This document shows, piece after piece, positions 10,624 through 19,953 of a DNA stretch of 64,000 bases. This DNA is from Prorocentrum cordatum (taxonomy: Eukaryota; Sar; Dinophyceae; Prorocentrales; Prorocentraceae). The stretch covers positions 99,501-163,500 of the forward strand of contig CAUYUJ010006291.1 in NCBI GenBank assembly GCA_963575745.1, given 5' to 3'. The notes under the pieces are model-generated. The model searched no databases. It was not told where the DNA came from and saw only the letters and a program-made list of their open reading frames with translations. Within the stretch, counting starts at the first letter, position 1, and the number at the start of each line of letters is the position of its first letter. The translations under genes were made by a program, and so were the position numbers.

Positions 10624-11117
10624 ACTCCCTATCGCCCGTCTTGGGGCGTTCTTGGAGCCTCTTGGGGCCCTCTTGGGCCGCTCTTGGGCGCCTCTTGGGC
10701 GCCTCTTTGGGCCGTCTTGGCCGCCGCTCGGGCTGTCTTGGGGCCCTTTTGGGCCCGTCTTGGGAGCCTCTTGGGCCGTCTTGGGGCGGGTTCGTGGGCC
10801 TTTTGGGCTGTCTTGGAGCGTCGGGAAGCCGAAAAGGCGTGAACGCCACACTCCGTCAACAACCCAAGGAACATCACCGATTTTAGCCTCTTGGGGCCCT
10901 CTCAGGGCGCCTCCCGGGGCTCTCTAGGAGCGTCTTGGGGGCCTCTTGGGCCGTCTTGGCCTCTCGGGGGCGTCCTTGGCAGGCTCCGCGGCCACTTGGA
11001 ACCGTCTTGGGGCGGTCTTGGAGCCTCTTGGGGCCCTCTCTGGTCGCTCTTGGGCGCCTCTTTGGCGCTCTTGGGGCCGTCTTGGGCAGCCGCTTGGGCC
11101 GTCTTGGGGCCCTCTCG
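10624..11117. repeat. Degenerate TCTTGGGGCC-type repeat, copy 1 left part
   Basis: Built from variants of GGCCGTCTTGGGGCCTCTT, with a period near 20-24 bp and often a 3n spacing, so the - strand frames read as Pro/Arg/Lys/Gln-rich repeats. A less repetitive landmark of about 75 bp (GAAGCCGAAAAGGCG... GAACATCACCGATTTTAGCC) begins near 10830. It recurs at 19438-19500 and, more diverged, at 34138-34200. The stretch stops abruptly at 11117, where the copia element begins; it continues at 19349. Confidence 0.85.
11113..11117. repeat. Target-site duplication, left copy (TCTCG)
   Basis: TCTCG immediately outside the LTR beginning with TG at 11118. The same five bases occur at 19349-19353 after the other LTR. 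Five bp is the usual duplication length for Ty1/copia integrases. Confidence 0.95.
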
Positions 11118-11405
11118 TGCGAGTCGTCGGCGGAAATTGCGCAGCGGTATTGATCTCTGATCTTTTGTCTGAACTCCTCAAGTTCGGGCCCTGCTCACAG
11201 GGCGTCTAAACTCCCGTGCCTCTGAGCACAAGCGAGGGGGCGCTAGAGCCGAGACGGTAGCAGGCAAAATACACATGTCAAACTACACAATCAGTCACAA
11301 ACTGAAACCAAGCAACAATATGGAACATGGAAACAAATATGGAACATCTGCCACCCTGCTGGACTCACTCACTCATGCTCAGGCTTGCTCACCCTCGGAA
11401 TTGCA
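11118..11405 (-). repeat. 3' LTR of the copia element
   Basis: 288 bp beginning TGCGAGTCG and ending GAATTGCA on the + strand; I see no difference from the other LTR. The last ten or so codons of the RT-RNase H ORF run into this LTR and stop at 11379. The LTR contains a local duplication of ATATGGAACAT. Confidence 0.95.
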
Positions 11406-13586
11406 CGGATAAGGGTCCTCCAAGCTGAGCATCCTTGAGTCCGCCTCCTCGTCTGAACTGTACTCGGTCATGGCCTCATATGGCGGGAAGTCTGGGCACG
11501 CAGCTGCATTGACGTGGGCCATTGTCCCGCCTGGCGTTTTGAGGATGCCCGCTCCCACGTGCTCGAACGGCTGGATTCCAGCGGCCTTCCTCCTCCGTGC
11601 ACTCTGGTACTTCTCGTCGTAGACCAGCTTCCAGCGGTGCCCGTTGTTGAAATACATCCGTAACTGCCCTGGCTCGTGCCCCTTCGTCAGCGAGTTGGCG
11701 AGTTGGGCGTCCCCATGTACCCAGAGCATCCAGTTGTTCGCCGCCTGCGTCCCCTCCTTCAGGGTCATGGCCTCCACGTCGGTCCGCTTCTCCTTGCCCC
11801 GGAAGGTGTAGACCGTCGTCTGCAGCTTGTCGTACAGGCCCTTTGAATCTACAACCACTGCTCCTGGCAGTCTGCGTAGAATCCCCTCGGGCTTCCTCCA
11901 GTCGATGTTGTTGCCTAGGATCTCTAGCCATTGCAACTTGATGCCAAACAGCTCGTCCTCAGCATCAACGGCGGAGCGTGTCTCACATGCCACGGAACTG
12001 CGGCAACCACGATCGATCTTCCCGGACTTCCAGGATATGAGGCTCACGTCCGCCTCGTCTCCCCGGAGGATCCTCAAAGGGGCCAGCCCCGCCACCAGGC
12101 CCTTGGTGGACTTTCCGTCGGGACGGTTGGCCTCGGAGGAGTCGGACCACTCCACTGGCACCAGAACCTGTGCCTGAGAGTGGCTGTGTATTACTACGGG
12201 TAGATCCGCACACTCACGAACACGATCGACCAGGCGGTTGGTCTCGTTGATGGTCTGCACGGTGGACGATGGTATGGTGCTGAGCAGAAGGCTCGTGTCG
12301 GCCGAGTGCATAGGGCCTGACTGCTCGGATCTCCACCCGATGGCCCCTAAGATAGCCCTCAGCTGGCCCTTCTCCTTGTCGGTGGTCGGCAGGTCCTTTT
12401 CCTTCTTGCGCTCCGGGGTGAGGTACGCCTTCTCGATGGTCTTCACATACTCGCTCTGATCCATGCGGAAGCTCCTGTCGGGCTGCTGCTTGATCCGCAC
12501 CCCCGTCTGCATAAACTCCCCCGACTCCCAGGCTTTCCACTTGAAGCGCTTCTCTATCTGTTCCCGGGCGGTGATCCACCGGGGGTCCGTGTCGTTGCCA
12601 CCAAGCAGGAAGTCGTCCACGTGCGACCCCGCAATGGCTATGATCTCCATGTCCCCCTTCGCCGCGATCAGGTCCCCGAGCACCTCTGGGTTTGTGAAAT
12701 CCTTCAGCGCCTCCTTGGTGAAGCCGTTATCCCTGCCGTGGCCGTCACCGTAGAGCACCCACACGCAGGGGTCCATCTTCATCTGGGTCCAGCCGAACTC
12801 CTCCAGTGCCTCGCTCACGGTCATGAACCACTCGATCGCTGCTTCCACGAGCCCGTAGACCGCCTTCCTGAGCCGCATCGCAACGCCCTCGGGCATCCCC
12901 AGCGCTGCCGCGAGCTCCTTCACAGGCATCACGAACAGGTCATGCTGGATCTCTCTGTTCTGCGTGAAAGCCCCTGTCACGTCCGCTTTGTAGCCTTTGA
13001 AGCCCAACCACGCCATCGTCTGCAGCACCAGGTGCCTCGAAGTTCTCGTCATGGTTGGGGCGGTGGTCGGACGGTGCTCGTACTCGGGGTCCATATAACC
13101 CAGGACCACAATCCTTGCCTTCGGCTTCTTCGTGCCCGTGTTCTCGTCCACCTTCCACTCGAGGATCCACCTCATGCGCATGATGTCCTCGGGGGGCGGA
13201 GTCACGCCTGATGGGAGCGTCTCCAGCACCGAAGACACAATGTAGTTGTTCACCTCCGTGGCCTTTGCCTGGCCGAACTTCGCCACCTCGTCCGGGGTCA
13301 ACGTTCTTTCCGAGATCTCGCGCTTGCCCTTTCGCAGCTGGCTCGCCATGTAGGTACTCATGTGCCGCGTGGCCTGCTTGAGCGGCTTCCCCTCCAGGGG
13401 AACCTCAACGGAGACCTCCAGAGACGTGCCCTGACGAGCCCAAAAGGCCCGGGCGTCTGGAGTGGACTTCGCCATGAGGGCCATGTTCTCCTTCATCTGC
13501 TCCTCCGCCAGGGCTGCTCGAGACGCTCGGACTTGGTCGGCTGTTCCTCCTGGATGGTATCCTTTCTTGAGTATTTTCTTCCGCAC
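11379..13586 (-). CDS. Copia pol 3' half: reverse transcriptase and RNase H
   Basis: About 735 codons in the frame shifted by +1 from the gag-integrase frame. Motifs: MRWILEWKVDE with KPKARIVVLGY at the RT start; YKADVTGAFTQ (catalytic Asp, near 12985); LRKAVYGL; AGSHVDDFLLGG (the xVDD box, near 12610); then SLISWKSGKIDRG and SAVDAEDELFGIKLQWLE of the copia RNase H near 12000. The C-terminus is acidic and ends inside the 3' LTR. There is no good independent start: the frame overlaps the upstream ORF and takes over near 13585. The protein would therefore come from a frameshift, or the frame is broken by one indel. It copies element RNA into DNA inside virus-like particles, by analogy with Ty1. 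Confidence 0.9.
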   Translation of the reverse strand: MRKKILKKGYHPGGTADQVRASRAALAEEQMKENMALMAKSTPDARAFWARQGTSLEVSVEVPLEGKPLKQATRHMSTYMASQLRKGKREISERTLTPDEVAKFGQAKATEVNNYIVSSVLETLPSGVTPPPEDIMRMRWILEWKVDENTGTKKPKARIVVLGYMDPEYEHRPTTAPTMTRTSRHLVLQTMAWLGFKGYKADVTGAFTQNREIQHDLFVMPVKELAAALGMPEGVAMRLRKAVYGLVEAAIEWFMTVSEALEEFGWTQMKMDPCVWVLYGDGHGRDNGFTKEALKDFTNPEVLGDLIAAKGDMEIIAIAGSHVDDFLLGGNDTDPRWITAREQIEKRFKWKAWESGEFMQTGVRIKQQPDRSFRMDQSEYVKTIEKAYLTPERKKEKDLPTTDKEKGQLRAILGAIGWRSEQSGPMHSADTSLLLSTIPSSTVQTINETNRLVDRVRECADLPVVIHSHSQAQVLVPVEWSDSSEANRPDGKSTKGLVAGLAPLRILRGDEADVSLISWKSGKIDRGCRSSVACETRSAVDAEDELFGIKLQWLEILGNNIDWRKPEGILRRLPGAVVVDSKGLYDKLQTTVYTFRGKEKRTDVEAMTLKEGTQAANNWMLWVHGDAQLANSLTKGHEPGQLRMYFNNGHRWKLVYDEKYQSARRRKAAGIQPFEHVGAGILKTPGGTMAHVNAAACPDFPPYEAMTEYSSDEEADSRMLSLEDPYPCNSEGEQA

Positions 13587-16500
13587 TGGTGGTGTTGAAC
13601 TGCTCCTTGAGGCCTGGCTTCCTTCTGTGGCTTGTCCTTGTGCGGGCTTTCTTCAGTGGAGGGGCTGGTTCAGGTATTCCCTCCCAGGTCGAGACCTCCA
13701 TGTCGTCCTCGGTGGGGTCGTGGCCCGTGAAGTCCAGGTATTCGTGCTTCATCGCCTGGTTCATGAAGGTGTGGACTGTCCAGGGCGTGTCTTTGCCTCC
13801 CATCAGCTCTGCGTAGGCGATCTCCCGTGAGGAGGCTGCCCGGATCTGGCAGAGGTCCACCTTGATGATACGCCCGGCTCGTACAAGCCACACCACAGAT
13901 CCTGCACGCCCAGGGTGTAGGGCCCGTCCTTCGCCAAGGTCCCCGTCCACCGGCCGCGCCGTCTCTGTGGCCAGGACCCTCGCGAGCCCTTTGAATCGGC
14001 CCTTGGCTTCACCTTTCTCCTTCCGGAAGTAGCGCACCCACATGCCTGGCACCACGGACTTCACCGCCTGATTCTTCGCGTTCTCTGCCCTGCTGATGCG
14101 TCGCATGTAGACTTGCCTCAGGTACTCCTGCTCGGCAGCATACATCCTGGTGTAGTTCTCCCCGAACTCCTTGTCGACCCTCTGGGCCTCCACGTAGGGC
14201 AGTTCGTCGAAGTCGCTCTCAAAGAAGTGTCCGTCCAGGTCTGGTGCTCGCCCGAGGGCATGTTGAAGGGGGGAGTGTCCTCGGACATCTTCTCGTGAGT
14301 TCCCAGCTGCGGTCGCTCTGGCCAGGGCTTCCTCCGTCGTCATCTCGGGGTTCTCCGTCACCAACTTGTCCATGGTCCCCTTGGTGGCCTGGATGGCCTC
14401 CTCGGCGAGGGAGATGTGCCAGTGGGCCTGGCCAGGTATGGGTTCGTACGCGATGGAGTCGGAGTCAAAGTACTCAGCCGCCTGCTTGGACATCCAGGAG
14501 CCCTCGGGGTCCACTTTCACCCTCTGTGGTTTGCCGAAGTAGGGCATCCAGCGCTCCTCGTAGAACTGCTTGAGGTCGGCCCACACGGGATTCCTGTGCC
14601 GGTCCTCGCCAACCATGTGGTACAGTAGCTTGCTGACGCGCACCCGGCAGTTCTCGTCTATGATCAGGGATATCTTGGACTTAACCTTCGTCTGCGGGTG
14701 CTCCCATTCGAACTGGTCCGCCTGGATGTGCTTCCACTTCGGCGGGATGGCTTCCATGCTGACCGGCGGATGTGTGGGCTTGAACTTGTGCGCCTCTTCG
14801 CAAGCGTCGCAGTGGAAGTCCTCAGCCACCTGTAGCACCTGTGGGCTGGCGCCCTTCCTCCGAAGTGCGTTCAGCATGGAGGCCTTCGAGCTGTGACCTG
14901 AGCCACGGTGTATTGAGGTGAGCCACCTCATGATCTGCTGGTACTCCTTCGAGCTCAAGTCCGGGTTCATCTTTGCCTCCTCTTGGTTGGCTGCCATCGC
15001 CTGGTCGGCCGCCTCCCCGGGCTCCACCACGCACCTCATGAACTCGTGGTAGTCGGGCGCGGCCTCCTCGGTCATCGCCCGCACAGCTCGTCTGGCAAAC
15101 TCGTCCGGGTAATAGCTGGTGGCCGCAGTCAGACTGCCTCCCGTGAGTTCCCCATGTCGGTGATCTCCTGGGCATTCCAGGGACATCCGGGCTGCCATCT
15201 TTGGAGACGTCGTAGCGATAAGCCACTCCTTTAACAGCGGCAGGCCCTTCCCGTCCTTCACGCCGAGCTGGCAGCCTGCCACCTTCACCACCGTCATGGA
15301 GCAGTCCTCCACCATCTTCCTGATCATCGTGTGGCCCCAGCCTTCGCACTTGATGGGCCACTCCCAGTGTACATGCTTGCCTTGAGCCACCTGGTCATAC
15401 ACCAACTGCACCGCGCCCTTGTACTCCTTGATGGCCTGCAACCTGCGCTTCCTGGTGGCCTCGGCCCTGATGGGGTTGGAGCCGTTGAAGCCGAGGGTGA
15501 GGGTAGACAGGGGGCCGCACCTCGTACTGATCCACAGGTGGTCTGGTTCAGCCTCATCACGTGCCTCCCGAGCCCTCTGGTTGCCGCCAGGAGTCCCCAG
15601 CTTGAAACCGTTCCACGCACTGATGCGGCATACAGCGTCCTCGCCGAACTTCTCCGCCATCTTAGTGCTCAGGATGGATGTCGGGCTGCACGTGATCTCC
15701 ATCAACTTGGTACTGCCGTGGGCCATCAGCGCCTCGTAGTCCTCAACGTGGCCGCTCTCCTGGATGCACTTGGCAAGCCAGCGCTGCTTCCTGGGGTCCA
15801 GCTCCTTCGTGCAGTTCAAACCTCTGCCAGACCACTCGGACTGGAACCCACTTGTATGAAGCTCCCGGCGTTGGAACTGGCTGAGCTCGCCTGGCCCTCC
15901 AGCTGGCCAAGCCTCTGGTTGAGCTGGTTCAGCGCCGTCAGCATCTGCTCCTGGACCAAGCGGTTGGACTCCTTCTCCTCCTTCTGCATCTTGATCGCAG
16001 CCTCGAGCTTCTCCTGCTCCTCGATCTCGTCCTCCATGATCGCGTCGACCGTTCTCCTGCGGGATGACCTCGCGCCCCCTCGAGCCTTGTCTGGCTCTCT
16101 CGGGACCTCCTTCGGATCCCTGGTCACCCCGGCCTTCTTGTCGATGATCTCCTGCTCGTTGAGCCATGAGGCAAACCGGGCCAGCTCCCAGCTGCTCTCC
16201 TGGTTCGCCTCCTTCTGGCACCAGGCTGCGTAGGAGGGGTACTGGCTCCGAACCTGCTGGTAGGTCATGGCTCCGTGCTTCCCGAAGCCCATGTAGTCGG
16301 TCGGCTCCGGGGTATGCTTCATGAGAATGGCCTTGCGGATCGAGAGCTTGAGTGACGGATTCGTCATGCCCTGTGTCACGTGGGCGCCTACCTCCTCTGC
16401 CTTCGCCAAGAGCTGGGACTTCTTCATCGAGCTGAGACCCTTCATGGCCATCTGCACTGGCGTCTCGTCCTTCGGAAACATGTGCTCCTTGAGAACCTGC

Positions 16501-19020
16501 TTCAGCTCGTCCACGCCCCAGGCCGGACTGCATGGTAGGCCAAGCTCCTGAAGTAAGTGAAGCACCTCCGCTTTGTAGAGGCCCTGTACTGCACTGCGAG
16601 ACGTTGGCATCTGAAGTGGTCGCACCGCACGAGCATGCGATCCTGGCGCAGGTGAGCTGGACCGCTCCGCGGATGATGCTACCCCAGCGCATCTCTGTGC
16701 TGCCATCGACGGCCTTCGGCCTGGAATATGGGATATATGGAAGATCTGGTGGATCTGGAACTGCGGGTGGCTGGATGCCGTCGGTCGCTGTCGACTCGAG
16801 TGAACTTGCCTGACTCGAGCCCGAACGGCTATGGATCTGCAGCGGGACCCCCTGGTTCACCTGGGATGCCCGGTTCAGCTTGAACTGAGACTGGACACTG
16901 GGGCGGTCGCTGCCTTCAACTGCGGGACCCTCCTGAGGCTGTGGCCAACTGTTGTGATGAATGCTGCGGCCTTGGCCACATGACTGGCCTCGGCACGCCC
17001 CGGCTGAAGCAACTGGAGACGCATCGGTGACAATGCTGTGATCGGATTGAGATGGATACATGTAGCGCTCCAACTGCTGAGCCCGGTCATCCGAGCTGCT
17101 GTCCGGCCCCTGGCACACTGCGGCCACGGGCTGGCGGTCCCACTCACGCATGCTCTCACAGATGGTCTTGAAGTTCCGCAGCTGGCTCTGGTCCTTGACG
17201 CGCTGCTCCAGCAAGTCGTCGACCAAGCTCAGGTAGTAGTGGCCTCCGTCAGGTGACTCCTCCAGCTGCACGGGGATGTCCGGTGCGAGTTTCACGAACA
17301 CGGCCACCCCAGTCTCGCAGTCCACGACGGCCCCGAGCTTCTTCAGCACCTTCTTGGACACCAGGATCGGGACGTCCTTCGAGAAACCGTTGATGGCGAT
17401 GTCGCCTTCCACGCCCGCGCCCGTGATGCCGAACTTCACCTGTCCGTAGGCGCGCTCCTTCTCGCCATTCCCGAAGCTGTAGACTGGCCTGTAGTCCAGG
17501 TTCACGTCCAGCAGCCTGGTGTCGCCATACTTCTCCAAGTTCTTGCGGGCCACGATGTCCAGGGCGCGCTCACCACCCATGGCGTCCGTGCACCCTAAGT
17601 CGACGATGCCCTTGCCCTCGAGGATGGCCTGGTCCGCAAACATCGCCTCGCACTCCGACTCCCGGGGCTCCTGCTCGGCGACCAGCGAGGCCACGAGGTT
17701 GAACTTCAGCTCCTTCCTGCACTCTGCCACCTTCGCGCTCGCGTCTGGCGTCCCTGCAGCTCCCGGCCGTAGACGTGGGTCATGACGGTCCGGGCAGTCC
17801 TGAGCCCAGTGGGGTCCTCCACACTTCGCGCACCTCTTCTGCCCCTTGTTTGGTGGCAAGATCTTGCCTTTGCCTCCTACCTGGGGAGGAAGTGGTCGGC
17901 GTGATCCCGCTGGGAACCCCTTGCCTGACCCCTTCGGCGCTGGCCGACCTCCCCGGTAGAAGCCCCTGCTCAGCCTGCTGTCTGCCTGAGCTTCTCGAGC
18001 CTGGCGGAGGGTACGCTGGGCGGTGTGGATCGCCGCAAGCGCCTCCGCCTCCTCCTGCTGAGCCGCCAAGTAGCTCTCAATGTCATCATCGTTCGCCTCC
18101 TCTGGGCCTGGTTCTTCCTCCTGCCACTCGCTGTTCTCCATGTCGGCCACGAAGCTGCTCGCATCTGGTGCCTCATCTCCGTCAAGCCATGTGCGATCAT
18201 CTTCTCCGAGCTGGGCCGTGTACGCCTTCGGGAACCGTGAGTGCCCATCACGCTCCGCCAGGTCATCGTCCTCCCAGCTCGAGATCAGCTTCTCCCGGCT
18301 GGTGTTGACCTCCAGCGAGCCGCCGGTTGCCGTCATGATGGCCGCCCGCTCGCGCGAGTCAAGGCCTGACCGCACGAGCATCAACCAGCCCAGGACCAGG
18401 CTCGGGAACACTTCTGGCATGTCCCCGAGCTCCTCCTCGGCGTCCTCATCCTGGTCAGCAGCGCTCCAGAGGTGTGAGTCCTCTTTCTCATCGTCTGGCA
18501 GGCCGTCCGTGTACTCCCATGTCCATTCGCTACCCTCGAATGGCCAGCCACGTTCGACCTCAACCCAGCGGTATGGTCGCCCTGCCCGCTTCCACGCTGG
18601 AGCGACCTGGACCGGGACCGTGTGTCCCAGCGCGCGTGCCAGCGCGCGTCTGAGGTACTGGTAACCTGTCTCGAAGCGGTCCGTCCACTGCTGCATTGGC
18701 TCGAGCTTGCGGCGCTTCGTCTTGATCAAGAACGTCTCGAGCTCCTGGCCTACGTCTGGCACGGCTTGTCGAGAGCATCTGCGCTCCAGCCACGCCAGGA
18801 GCCTCTCCACGCCATCTGGTCTGGAGAGCCACCCAGCCTTGCAGCGCTCGACCGCGATCTCGGCCCGGCCCGTGAGCTTCGCCTCCAGCCGCGGGCCGCA
18901 CAGGTACCGGTCCTCCTTCTTGGTGCCCTCCTGGTACTGGAGGGCTTTCCGCCTGTATGTCCGCCAAGTCTTGGGATCCCCATCCCAGCTTGGCACCTTG
19001 CCTCGATGATCCTCGGTCAT
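13405..19020 (-). CDS. Copia gag, protease and integrase ORF (composite frame)
   Basis: The ATG at 19020, 41 bases inside the 5' LTR, gives MTEDHRGKVPSWDGDPKTW. Residue numbers below count from the frame opening at 19041. The Gag region is about residues 8-400, with a nucleocapsid knuckle CAKCGGPHWAQDC at 404-416, a CX2CX3HX4C form one residue shorter than the classical knuckle. The protease active site is probably IVDLGCTDAMGG (D481, near 17601). Integrase: HRGSGHSS...FHCDACEEAH zinc site (14910-14790), IQADQFEWEH, KVDPEGSWMS and SLAEEAIQA (D, D and E, about 14720, 14510 and 14405). Between about 16.7 and 15.8 kb this frame is Gly/Arg/Glu-rich nonsense although open; the meaningful protein there is in the next frame. 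It runs past the shift at 13.58 kb into nonsense up to 13405. Confidence 0.85.
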   Translation of the reverse strand: MTEDHRGKVPSWDGDPKTWRTYRRKALQYQEGTKKEDRYLCGPRLEAKLTGRAEIAVERCKAGWLSRPDGVERLLAWLERRCSRQAVPDVGQELETFLIKTKRRKLEPMQQWTDRFETGYQYLRRALARALGHTVPVQVAPAWKRAGRPYRWVEVERGWPFEGSEWTWEYTDGLPDDEKEDSHLWSAADQDEDAEEELGDMPEVFPSLVLGWLMLVRSGLDSRERAAIMTATGGSLEVNTSREKLISSWEDDDLAERDGHSRFPKAYTAQLGEDDRTWLDGDEAPDASSFVADMENSEWQEEEPGPEEANDDDIESYLAAQQEEAEALAAIHTAQRTLRQAREAQADSRLSRGFYRGGRPAPKGSGKGFPAGSRRPLPPQVGGKGKILPPNKGQKRCAKCGGPHWAQDCPDRHDPRLRPGAAGTPDASAKVAECRKELKFNLVASLVAEQEPRESECEAMFADQAILEGKGIVDLGCTDAMGGERALDIVARKNLEKYGDTRLLDVNLDYRPVYSFGNGEKERAYGQVKFGITGAGVEGDIAINGFSKDVPILVSKKVLKKLGAVVDCETGVAVFVKLAPDIPVQLEESPDGGHYYLSLVDDLLEQRVKDQSQLRNFKTICESMREWDRQPVAAVCQGPDSSSDDRAQQLERYMYPSQSDHSIVTDASPVASAGACRGQSCGQGRSIHHNSWPQPQEGPAVEGSDRPSVQSQFKLNRASQVNQGVPLQIHSRSGSSQASSLESTATDGIQPPAVPDPPDLPYIPYSRPKAVDGSTEMRWGSIIRGAVQLTCARIACSCGATTSDANVSQCSTGPLQSGGASLTSGAWPTMQSGLGRGRAEAGSQGAHVSEGRDASADGHEGSQLDEEVPALGEGRGGRRPRDTGHDESVTQALDPQGHSHEAYPGADRLHGLREARSHDLPAGSEPVPLLRSLVPEGGEPGEQLGAGPVCLMAQRAGDHRQEGRGDQGSEGGPERARQGSRGREVIPQENGRRDHGGRDRGAGEARGCDQDAEGGEGVQPLGPGADADGAEPAQPEAWPAGGPGELSQFQRRELHTSGFQSEWSGRGLNCTKELDPRKQRWLAKCIQESGHVEDYEALMAHGSTKLMEITCSPTSILSTKMAEKFGEDAVCRISAWNGFKLGTPGGNQRAREARDEAEPDHLWISTRCGPLSTLTLGFNGSNPIRAEATRKRRLQAIKEYKGAVQLVYDQVAQGKHVHWEWPIKCEGWGHTMIRKMVEDCSMTVVKVAGCQLGVKDGKGLPLLKEWLIATTSPKMAARMSLECPGDHRHGELTGGSLTAATSYYPDEFARRAVRAMTEEAAPDYHEFMRCVVEPGEAADQAMAANQEEAKMNPDLSSKEYQQIMRWLTSIHRGSGHSSKASMLNALRRKGASPQVLQVAEDFHCDACEEAHKFKPTHPPVSMEAIPPKWKHIQADQFEWEHPQTKVKSKISLIIDENCRVRVSKLLYHMVGEDRHRNPVWADLKQFYEERWMPYFGKPQRVKVDPEGSWMSKQAAEYFDSDSIAYEPIPGQAHWHISLAEEAIQATKGTMDKLVTENPEMTTEEALARATAAGNSREDVRGHSPLQHALGRAPDLDGHFFESDFDELPYVEAQRVDKEFGENYTRMYAAEQEYLRQVYMRRISRAENAKNQAVKSVVPGMWVRYFRKEKGEAKGRFKGLARVLATETARPVDGDLGEGRALHPGRAGSVVWLVRAGRIIKVDLCQIRAASSREIAYAELMGGKDTPWTVHTFMNQAMKHEYLDFTGHDPTEDDMEVSTWEGIPEPAPPLKKARTRTSHRRKPGLKEQFNTTSAEENTQERIPSRRNSRPSPSVSSSPGGGADEGEHGPHGEVHSRRPGLLGSSGHVSGGLR
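15816..16706 (-). CDS. Copia middle region in the +1 frame (SAP-like plus EXOX-like motif)
   Basis: A 296-codon frame, nested inside the long gag-integrase ORF, holds the plausible protein here. LYKAEVLHLLQELGL...GVDELKQVLKEH looks like a SAP-type helix-extension-helix motif (DNA binding). GKHGAMTYQQVRSQYPSYAAW followed by a helical stretch resembles the short motif found C-terminal to some exonucleases (EXOX-C-like). Next comes a Glu/Lys/Gln-rich coiled coil (EEQEKLEAAIKMQKEEKE and LNQLNQRLGQLEG). The frame ends at 15816, where the integrase-bearing frame resumes with LNCTKELDPRKQRW. Either two compensating indels separate it from its neighbours, or the element uses frameshifting. The domain names are inferred by eye. 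Confidence 0.65.
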   Translation of the reverse strand: MAAQRCAGVASSAERSSSPAPGSHARAVRPLQMPTSRSAVQGLYKAEVLHLLQELGLPCSPAWGVDELKQVLKEHMFPKDETPVQMAMKGLSSMKKSQLLAKAEEVGAHVTQGMTNPSLKLSIRKAILMKHTPEPTDYMGFGKHGAMTYQQVRSQYPSYAAWCQKEANQESSWELARFASWLNEQEIIDKKAGVTRDPKEVPREPDKARGGARSSRRRTVDAIMEDEIEEQEKLEAAIKMQKEEKESNRLVQEQMLTALNQLNQRLGQLEGQASSASSNAGSFIQVGSSPSGLAEV

Positions 19021-19046
19021 CGTAGTTCCTCTCCGTGTCAACCACG

Positions 19047-19060
19047 TGCTCCTGCTACCA
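19047..19060 (-). promoter_or_regulatory. Primer-binding site, initiator tRNA-Met type
   Basis: Directly inside the 5' LTR the - strand reads TGGTAGCAGGAGCA. The first nine bases are the complement of the CTGCTACCA 3' end found in many eukaryotic initiator tRNA-Met molecules. Its place, touching the LTR, and the common use of this tRNA by copia elements support the call. Confidence 0.85.
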
Positions 19061-19348
19061 TGCGAGTCGTCGGCGGAAATTGCGCAGCGGTATTGATCTC
19101 TGATCTTTTGTCTGAACTCCTCAAGTTCGGGCCCTGCTCACAGGGCGTCTAAACTCCCGTGCCTCTGAGCACAAGCGAGGGGGCGCTAGAGCCGAGACGG
19201 TAGCAGGCAAAATACACATGTCAAACTACACAATCAGTCACAAACTGAAACCAAGCAACAATATGGAACATGGAAACAAATATGGAACATCTGCCACCCT
19301 GCTGGACTCACTCACTCATGCTCAGGCTTGCTCACCCTCGGAATTGCA
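19061..19348 (-). repeat. 5' LTR of the copia element
   Basis: 288 bp, identical by eye to 11118-11405. It should hold the promoter and transcription start of the element on the - strand; I see no obvious TATA box, which is usual in dinoflagellates. Confidence 0.95.
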
Positions 19349-19775
19349 TCTCGGGCCGTCTTGGAGCCGTCTTGGGAGCCTCTTGGGCCGCCTTGGGGCG
19401 GTCTCGCGTGCCTTTTGGGCTGTCTTGGAGCTTCGGGAAGCCGAAAAGGCGGGAACGCCACACTCCTTCAACAACCCAAGGAACATCACCGATTTTAGCC
19501 TCTTGGGGCCCTCTGAGGGCGCCTCTCGGGGCTCTCTTGAAGCGTCTTGGGGGCCTCTTGGTCCGTCTTCGCTTCTCGGGGGTGTCCTTGGGAGTTTCCG
19601 CGGCCACTTGGAACCGTCTTGGGGCGGTCTTGGAGCCTCTTGGGGTCCTCTTGGGCCGCTCTTGGGCGCCTCTTTGGCGCCTCTTTGGGCCGTCTTGGAG
19701 CCGTCTTTGGGAGCGCGCTTGGGTGCCTTGGGGTCGGTCTTGGGGCAATCTTGGAGGAGATCGGTCAAAGAAGAC
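19349..19775. repeat. TCTTGGGGCC-type repeat, copy 1 right part, with TSD right copy
   Basis: It begins with the TCTCG duplication (19349-19353) and continues the repeat broken at 11117. The landmark near 19438 is about 90 percent like that at 10830, so the pre-insertion locus already held two tandem copies of a repeat of a few hundred bp. From 19776 the sequence becomes unique. Confidence 0.85.
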
Positions 19776-19953
19776 GAAAGCATGTATTTAGCCCCCCCGG
19801 GGCCACGATCCTTGTGAGGGGTGTGAAAAATTAGCTCCCCAGGGACCCACCCCCCGTCCAGGCCCAGTGGGAGGGGGGAGGGGGGGAAGAAGGGGATGAA
19901 CAGAGCGGGCTCCCTAAACCACTCGCGCCCAGAGGGCTGGTGGGATTCGGCGC

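Larger units (their letters stand above)
11118..19348 (-). mobile_element. Ty1/copia LTR retrotransposon, 8231 bp, complete ends
   Basis: Two 288-bp LTRs (11118-11405 and 19061-19348) begin TG and end CA, are identical by eye and are flanked by the perfect duplication TCTCG. The coding strand is -. Order from the 5' LTR (right): PBS, gag with knuckle, protease, SAP-like/unknown region, integrase, RT, RNase H, 3' LTR. Integrase before RT defines copia rather than gypsy. The element is inserted in the TCTTGGGGCC repeat. Reading requires three frame changes (near 16.65, 15.83 and 13.58 kb), surprising next to identical LTRs. No clear polypurine tract is visible just inside the 3' LTR. Confidence 0.97.

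Noticed and set aside
10202-10849. Upstream extension of LINE ORF1 (proline- and lysine-rich)
   Set aside because: It crosses the DinoSL relic, the (GGA)n tract and the TCTTGGGGCC repeat, so it lies outside the element; the ATG at 10201 is used instead.
11406-11425. Possible polypurine tract next to the copia 3' LTR
   Set aside because: On the coding strand the bases before the LTR are GGACCCTTATCCG, which are not purine-rich. GGAGGA further in is too short to call.
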